DNA of 57,489 bases from Bacteroidota bacterium. Lineage in GTDB: Bacteria; Bacteroidota; Bacteroidia; Chitinophagales; Saprospiraceae. Shown here one piece after another: positions 52,856-57,489 of the stretch. Below the pieces are notes generated by a model. It did not search any database, was not told the DNA's origin, and saw nothing but the letters and a program-made list of their open reading frames with translations. Position 1 is the first letter of the stretch; each line of letters begins with the position of its first letter. The stretch spans positions 1-57,489 of the forward strand of contig JAKQHM010000008.1 in assembly GCA_029572935.1 (NCBI GenBank), written 5' to 3'. The position numbers and the translations under genes were made by a program.

Positions 52856-54277
52856 TTAAGGTTTGGAAACCACATTATAGACTTCTTTCAGTAGCCAGTT
52901 TTTCTCTATGACCTCGGTCTCCTTATTGAGTTTTTTGAGCAACTCTTTGCTCACAGAGGATTTCTTAGAAGTATTTCTCAACTTATTCAGCTGATTGGCA
53001 TATTTACAGAAGTTGTTATAGTATTTTTTATGATAGCCTAGTTTTTCCAGTTTATTGATAAATTTTTCAGTGGACTGTACTTGGTTTGTTAGAAGGGCAT
53101 CTTCCTTAAGTTCATAATAGATTTTGATCATTTCTATTCGTGCATGGATCTCGATGAGGGAGTCCTTGTATCGATTGGAGTAAAGCAAGATCAGGGCATC
53201 TCTGATCTGACCCTTTTCTTTGAGTATTCTGGCCTGATTGAATTGGAAAATACTTTCTCTGTCTTTATGGTTTACGAATTCCTTATATTGGTTCAGTTTT
53301 TGTTCGGCCAATTCAAATTGGCCCAGCCGGATACACAGCGTGATGATATTTTTATAGGTTACCTGGTTCATCACCCCATTATCCAGTAACCAGCTGTTTT
53401 TTACGCCATCATCGTATAAGTCCAGGGTTTTTTTAAGGAAAATTTCATCCTCTTTATTGATTTTCCTGATGCAGTAATTTAAGGCGAGGGAGTAGAGTTC
53501 CTTTTTTGTTTCCAGATCCAGGGACAGAGGCTGGAGTTGTGAAATATATTTCTCGTAGTGGTTTGTGTTTTCCGGATCTGTAAACAGTTTGACCACGCTT
53601 ATATACAGATTTACCTCAGGAATTTGAGACCAATCCGTTTTCATAGCCTCATGAATTCTGGATTCCAGTTCGGGAAAAGTATTCAGCTCAGAACCAAATT
53701 GCCTGAAGGACAGGTGCTCCAGGTATAATCTTAGTCTTTGGATAAGTACGTGTGTTTCGAAATTTGCCAGGATTTCAGAAAAGTTGGTGGGGTTGTATCG
53801 GCTTTTCGTGGATTCATATTTCAATTTTTCCAGTTCCAGTAAATAATGATGGTGATATTTGTTTTCATCCCAAAGGGTATGATGGTTCAGTTTTTCTTTT
53901 AATTGTGCGAATTGATTCTCAAATGCGCGTTCTACTCTTCTTTTTCGGTAGAATTTTAATAAGTCTATTTCCGAATCCCATTCAGAGGAAGCTATCTGTT
54001 GATGAATATATCGTTTTAATTCTTTCAAAAGATCGGAGAACAGTAGCCTTACTCTGACATCTTTGTAGGGTAGCTGAGGATAGAGATCCCGGTGGATCTT
54101 TGTTTTAAGCTCCTCCGGATCCTTTACTTTGGGTTTAATCAGGTGCGAGAGACAGACTAAAAGTGCTGGATTGGATCCATCTGACTCCAGAAATTTTTCA
54201 AAATTGGAGATTTCTTTATCCGTCAGATGCTGTAGCAGCTCTACAATCTGGATGTTTTTTAGCTTGTTGAGGTACAT
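52856..54277 (-). CDS. Large helical (TPR-like) hypothetical protein
   Basis: 473 aa, no signal peptide and no TM helix, almost entirely helical. Opening IQIVELLQHLTDKEISNFEKFLESDGSNP is a pattern I recall from an expanded family of about 470-residue proteins in Saprospirales and relatives. The C-terminal half has TPR-like pairs (FELAEQKLNQYKEF, RESIFQFNQARILKEKGQIR) and ends in a basic tail. Presumably cytosolic. It is divergent from the large secreted protein at 54409 with 131 bases between the starts, so a regulatory or chaperone link is possible but unproven. Confidence 0.6.
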   Translation of the reverse strand: MYLNKLKNIQIVELLQHLTDKEISNFEKFLESDGSNPALLVCLSHLIKPKVKDPEELKTKIHRDLYPQLPYKDVRVRLLFSDLLKELKRYIHQQIASSEWDSEIDLLKFYRKRRVERAFENQFAQLKEKLNHHTLWDENKYHHHYLLELEKLKYESTKSRYNPTNFSEILANFETHVLIQRLRLYLEHLSFRQFGSELNTFPELESRIHEAMKTDWSQIPEVNLYISVVKLFTDPENTNHYEKYISQLQPLSLDLETKKELYSLALNYCIRKINKEDEIFLKKTLDLYDDGVKNSWLLDNGVMNQVTYKNIITLCIRLGQFELAEQKLNQYKEFVNHKDRESIFQFNQARILKEKGQIRDALILLYSNRYKDSLIEIHARIEMIKIYYELKEDALLTNQVQSTEKFINKLEKLGYHKKYYNNFCKYANQLNKLRNTSKKSSVSKELLKKLNKETEVIEKNWLLKEVYNVVSKP

Positions 54278-54381
54278 TTATATGCTATAAATAATAGAAA
54301 ATCAATAAGAAAGATTAATATAAATTAAAAAATAAGCTACAAGATACAAAATATTAACCGACTGTTGCCTGGGCATACTTT

Positions 54382-54389
54382 TACTTTTG
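54382..54389 (+). promoter_or_regulatory. -7 promoter element of the large secreted protein gene
   Basis: TACTTTTG, a full TAnnTTTG match, 19 bases before the ATG at 54409. The -33 side is weak (TTG at 54365-54367 is only 14 bases away). Confidence 0.45.
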
Positions 54390-54408
54390 TTCCGTTATTC
54401 AAACAGAG

Positions 54409-56619
54409 ATGAAATTTAGTGTTATGAAAAAATTTAGTTCCTTTTTTGTTTTTTGCCTGGTCTTGCCCTTTTATGCTGCTCAGCTTGTCGCTCAGGCAGA
54501 TTCTTTTGGTTTGAGATGCGCGGATGCCCCCGTTTATTCCATCAGGGAGCTCAATGGATGGAGGGATGCGAATCCTAACTTTTTCAATGGGAATGATGGA
54601 CCTTCTCCCTTATGTCCGTCCGGAGGTGAGGCTAATAATCTGGGTTGGTGGAGTTTTTACACACCTGGAGGAAGATATAATTTTGAAATCGAATTTGACA
54701 ATTGTACAGTAAATGGTACTGGTGTGCAATTTGGGATTTATACTGATTGCAGCTTTACAGAGAGTGTATTTTGCGACCCGGCTTGTAATGGTCCGGGTAA
54801 GAAATCTTTCAGTGCGGATCTGGAGCCATTCAAGTTGTATTACCTTTTTGTGGATGGTTGCTCTGGTGATGTGTGTGATTTTATTATTAAGACGGATGAG
54901 CCCAGGGATTCTCTGAATGTTCAGGTGTTTATTGATGAAAATAGTGATTGCCTGTATCAGAGTTCAGAGTCAAAAGTGGATATACTGACCATTGTCCATG
55001 AATTTAAGGGAAAGAAATATTTTTATCCATCCAATATTGGTAAGATCCCTCTTTATGAAAGGGATTTGGGCAAGCATAAATTCTACATTAAGGAAAGATC
55101 TTCCGCATTTTCCGGATGTCAGATGGATTATGAAGTAGATGTTGATTTTACTCAAGTCATTCCGGATCTGAATATGGGAATAATCAGTAATTTGGATTGT
55201 GAGCAACTTCAAACCGAAGTGATTACGGATCGATTGAGATTTTGTGACAGTGTGGAATATACAGTTCATTATTCAAATGTCAGTGTGGATGATATTGGAA
55301 ATGCCTATATTGAAGTTACCCTCCCTGATGTCTTTGGTTTCCTAACTTCCACCCTGACTCCTTCAAGTATTAATTTGCCGGTTCTGCGATTCGATTTGGG
55401 AACGGTAAAGGGGATGTCGCATGGTAGTTTTAAAATTCTTGTTGTGACACCTTGCGACCCGGTTCTCCTTGGAAATACTTATTGTGTGGAGTCACATATA
55501 TTTCCGGATAATCCATGCCCTAATGGGGAAGATTGGGATAAAAGCAGCCTGAAACTAGAGGGAATTTGCGATAAGGCCAACAATCTTGTCAGATTTAAAG
55601 TGACCAATATAGGTGTTGGAGATATGGAATTGGAATCTGATTATGCCATCATTGAAGATGAAATCATGCCTTTCCTGAAAGGAAAGGTCAAGCTGAAAAT
55701 GAAAGAAGAAAAGATATTCGAATATCCGGCCAATGGCAAGACTTACAGGATGCTTCTTCAGCAGTCAAAGAATCATCCGGGGAATTCCCGACCTACAAAG
55801 TATGTGGAAGGATGTGGGCTGAATCCGATGGGAGAGACCAGCAAGGGATTCGTCACATCTTTTTCCAATGACGAAGAGGATAAATTTATTTCCATCGATT
55901 GCAAGGAATTGAGAGGTTCCTATGATCCGAATGATAAACTGTCAGAACCAAGGGGTTTTGGAACGAGCCATTCCATTGACATCAATCAGTCCATTGATTA
56001 TACCATCAGGTTTCAGAATACCGGCAATGACTTTGCGGAAAAGGTAAGGGTAGTGGACAGGCTGGATCCGGGACTGGATGTGAATACTTTTGAACTGATC
56101 GGAAGCTCACATCCCATGAATTATTCAATAAGGGACGGAGCGATAGAGTTTGTTTTTGACAATATCCAGTTGCCTTATGCCAAATTGGATGAAAAGGGAT
56201 CCAATGGATATGTAAGTTTCAGGATCAAATTAAAGTCTGATGTGAAAGTGGGTACTGTCGTAAGGAATCAGGCTGAGATTTATTTTGACAAAAATCAACC
56301 CATTATAACGAATGAAACCTTTCATACTTTGTTTGAGCCCCTGTTGACACAAGTATATTCTTCCACGGATTACCGCTTTGCCAGGATGTATCCGAACCCG
56401 GCACAAAGTGAATTAAAATTGGATCTGAGGGAGAGTGACCTTCCTATCGTGTTGGATCTGATCGCCATCGATGGGACCGTACAGTTTCAGCATCGGATTC
56501 AGAGTGCACATTACGTATTGAATCTGGAAGATCTTCAACTGAGCGATGGATTGTATTTGATCAGTTTACGCAACAGAGTAGGGGATGTGAGTCTTCACAA
56601 ATTGATCGTAAAGAGGTAG
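54409..56619 (+). CDS. Large secreted protein with SGDVCDF domain, DUF11-like domain and T9SS sorting domain
   Basis: 736 aa. Signal peptide (FFVFCLVLPFYAAQLVAQ). Residues about 28-165: domain shared with the protein at 19502 (LGWWSF, NCTVNGTGVQFGIY, CDPACNGPG, YYLFVDGCSGDVCDF). Then DSLNVQVFIDENSDCLYQSS and a long beta-rich middle. From about 505 comes the module typical of Bacteroidota surface proteins: SYDPNDKLSEPRGFG, IDYTIRFQNTGNDFAEKVRV, GTVVRNQAEIYFDKNQPIIT. The last 80 residues are a T9SS type A domain (ARMYPNPAQSELKLDL ... LSDGLYLISLRN ... KLIVKR). Cell-surface protein of unknown role. M6 (54424) is an alternative start. Confidence 0.85.
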   Translation: MKFSVMKKFSSFFVFCLVLPFYAAQLVAQADSFGLRCADAPVYSIRELNGWRDANPNFFNGNDGPSPLCPSGGEANNLGWWSFYTPGGRYNFEIEFDNCTVNGTGVQFGIYTDCSFTESVFCDPACNGPGKKSFSADLEPFKLYYLFVDGCSGDVCDFIIKTDEPRDSLNVQVFIDENSDCLYQSSESKVDILTIVHEFKGKKYFYPSNIGKIPLYERDLGKHKFYIKERSSAFSGCQMDYEVDVDFTQVIPDLNMGIISNLDCEQLQTEVITDRLRFCDSVEYTVHYSNVSVDDIGNAYIEVTLPDVFGFLTSTLTPSSINLPVLRFDLGTVKGMSHGSFKILVVTPCDPVLLGNTYCVESHIFPDNPCPNGEDWDKSSLKLEGICDKANNLVRFKVTNIGVGDMELESDYAIIEDEIMPFLKGKVKLKMKEEKIFEYPANGKTYRMLLQQSKNHPGNSRPTKYVEGCGLNPMGETSKGFVTSFSNDEEDKFISIDCKELRGSYDPNDKLSEPRGFGTSHSIDINQSIDYTIRFQNTGNDFAEKVRVVDRLDPGLDVNTFELIGSSHPMNYSIRDGAIEFVFDNIQLPYAKLDEKGSNGYVSFRIKLKSDVKVGTVVRNQAEIYFDKNQPIITNETFHTLFEPLLTQVYSSTDYRFARMYPNPAQSELKLDLRESDLPIVLDLIAIDGTVQFQHRIQSAHYVLNLEDLQLSDGLYLISLRNRVGDVSLHKLIVKR

Positions 56620-56710
56620 TCACCGGAGAATCAGGGCGCAGGATGTAGCGTAATACTCTTTGCTTCATCCTGAATCAGGATCAGGCAGAGAGGTTCCCTG
56701 AAGTGCAGTG

Positions 56711-57489
56711 TCAGGATTGTCTGTTGCTCCCTGCGTCCAGGTACTCCATTCTGCCACGCTCGAGTTCGTCGATCAGGGCTTCCCTGGTGACTTTAATATG
56801 GGCGATCAGGTCGCTTTTCCGCAAGAATAATTGGATGTATTTGATTCTGTGCAGTCCTTGAAAGTATTTTTTCAGATAATGTAAGGTAAACAGTCCGGCA
56901 GGATAAAGCGATAAAAGGAAGATGAGCGCCCACATAATATTGGTAACAGACCATACCAGGCATGCCTCGACAATGTAGAGGATCAGAAAGACGAACATAC
57001 CGCCGGCCATTCTGACAGAACCCACAAAGTCTTCCCGGATGTTGAGGTAGGTCACCAATTTTTCTGCGATCTTGAAAGGGATATAGTTAAATATGTATCC
57101 ATAAAGAAACAGAGGAAAGCCGAAGGTGAAATAGCCTAGGGAACTTAATAAGTGAGTTTGAATCCCGGACGTGCGAACGATGGTGTCGCGGATACCCAAT
57201 CGTTTTATATCTTTCAGGTATGCTGAAATGCGCATTTCAAATTTCCGGACCCGTTCCGGATTTTCTTTCATGTGAAATTCGACGGCTTTTACAATTTCCT
57301 TGCTGAGGTAAAAATCCTGTGGGGCCTTTTCTTCTTGTTTGCTATTGTCGCGCAGCGTATGGCGATACAGTATTTCAATTTGCCGGATGAGCCTGTCCAG
57401 TCTTTCGTTTTCAATAATGATCACCAGTTTTTCCAGTTCATTCTTTATTTGAGCAGTCAGTTCGGTCACGGCTTGCCAGTTCTCCTTTT
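56711..57489 (-). CDS. C-terminal part of a probable phospholipid/glycerol acyltransferase (runs off right edge)
   Basis: At least 252 residues, with the frame open to the right edge (codons for KENWQAV precede the first GTG), so the start shown by that GTG is probably not real. VTELTAQIKNELEKLVIIIE, NERLDRLIRQIEILYR matches the region that follows the PlsC-like catalytic domain in long Bacteroidota acyltransferases. Three or four TM helices follow (about 108-128, 155-176, 178-200). The HX4D catalytic part would lie outside. The call rests on pattern memory of that C-terminal region. Confidence 0.6.
   Translation of the reverse strand, partial: KENWQAVTELTAQIKNELEKLVIIIENERLDRLIRQIEILYRHTLRDNSKQEEKAPQDFYLSKEIVKAVEFHMKENPERVRKFEMRISAYLKDIKRLGIRDTIVRTSGIQTHLLSSLGYFTFGFPLFLYGYIFNYIPFKIAEKLVTYLNIREDFVGSVRMAGGMFVFLILYIVEACLVWSVTNIMWALIFLLSLYPAGLFTLHYLKKYFQGLHRIKYIQLFLRKSDLIAHIKVTREALIDELERGRMEYLDAGSNRQS

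Overview
The window looks like a chromosomal segment of a Bacteroidota bacterium, most likely of the Saprospiria. The evidence is several secreted proteins ending in type IX secretion (T9SS) sorting domains, promoters of the Bacteroidota type (TTG, about 20 bases, TAnnTTTG), very short leaders, BatD-like and ChaN-like proteins, a fused MoaC-MoaB, and a carotenoid gene set matching monocyclic 1'-hydroxy carotenoids of the saproxanthin kind. No rRNA or tRNA genes, prophage, transposase or CRISPR array was seen.

Layout. 1-4.0 kb: two vanadium-haloperoxidase/PAP2-type proteins flank a two-component system. 4.0-6.2 kb: a BatD protein overlapping a second gene that carries only the BatD N-terminal domain. 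6.2-15.9 kb: ordinary mixed genes (4-TM membrane protein, T9SS beta-helix protein, TonB-C protein, type II NADH dehydrogenase, lipase-like lipoprotein pair, TPR lipoprotein, SPFH protein, DUF1761 protein, outer-membrane barrel), with a candidate small RNA near 14.6 kb. 15.9-21.9 kb: an accessory region with an AT-rich two-gene island, a gene split by an in-frame stop, the threonylcarbamoyl-AMP synthase gene, a large cysteine-rich secreted protein, and a family of about 48-bp nested-palindrome repeats found only here. One repeat copy carries along a duplicated 3' end of the synthase gene.

21.9-25.2 kb: carotenoid operon (CrtI/CrtD-type desaturase, CruF-type hydratase, lycopene cyclase) with a DUF2141 gene. 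25.4-27.9 kb: operon of a small T9SS protein, a barrel and a fibre-like protein, with a clear promoter and terminator. 28-33.6 kb: RNA helicase, ion channel plus DUF1003 pair, decayed membrane gene, VOC, PH-like, SRPBCC and ChaN proteins. 33.7-39.5 kb: a complete molybdopterin pathway operon (moaA, moeA, tauE/safE-like, moaD, moeB-rhodanese, moaE, moaC-moaB); the tauE/safE gene carries a C-terminal frameshift. 39.6-47.8 kb: multi-TM acyltransferase-like proteins, GNAT enzymes, dienelactone hydrolase, 1-Cys peroxiredoxin and a TlpA-like thioredoxin.

48.1-50.8 kb: a second operon pairing a small T9SS protein with a long fibre-like protein, here with a FISUMP C-terminus. 50.8-57.5 kb: a gene-poor stretch, a small secreted protein, a helical protein divergent from a second large secreted protein that shares its N-terminal domain with the one at 19.5 kb, and the 3' part of a probable acyltransferase gene at the right edge.

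The most unusual items are the repeat family with the co-duplicated gene end, the twice-occurring small-T9SS/fibre operon, and the shared cysteine-rich SGDVCDF domain of the two large secreted proteins. Functions are read from motifs by eye; no database search was possible.
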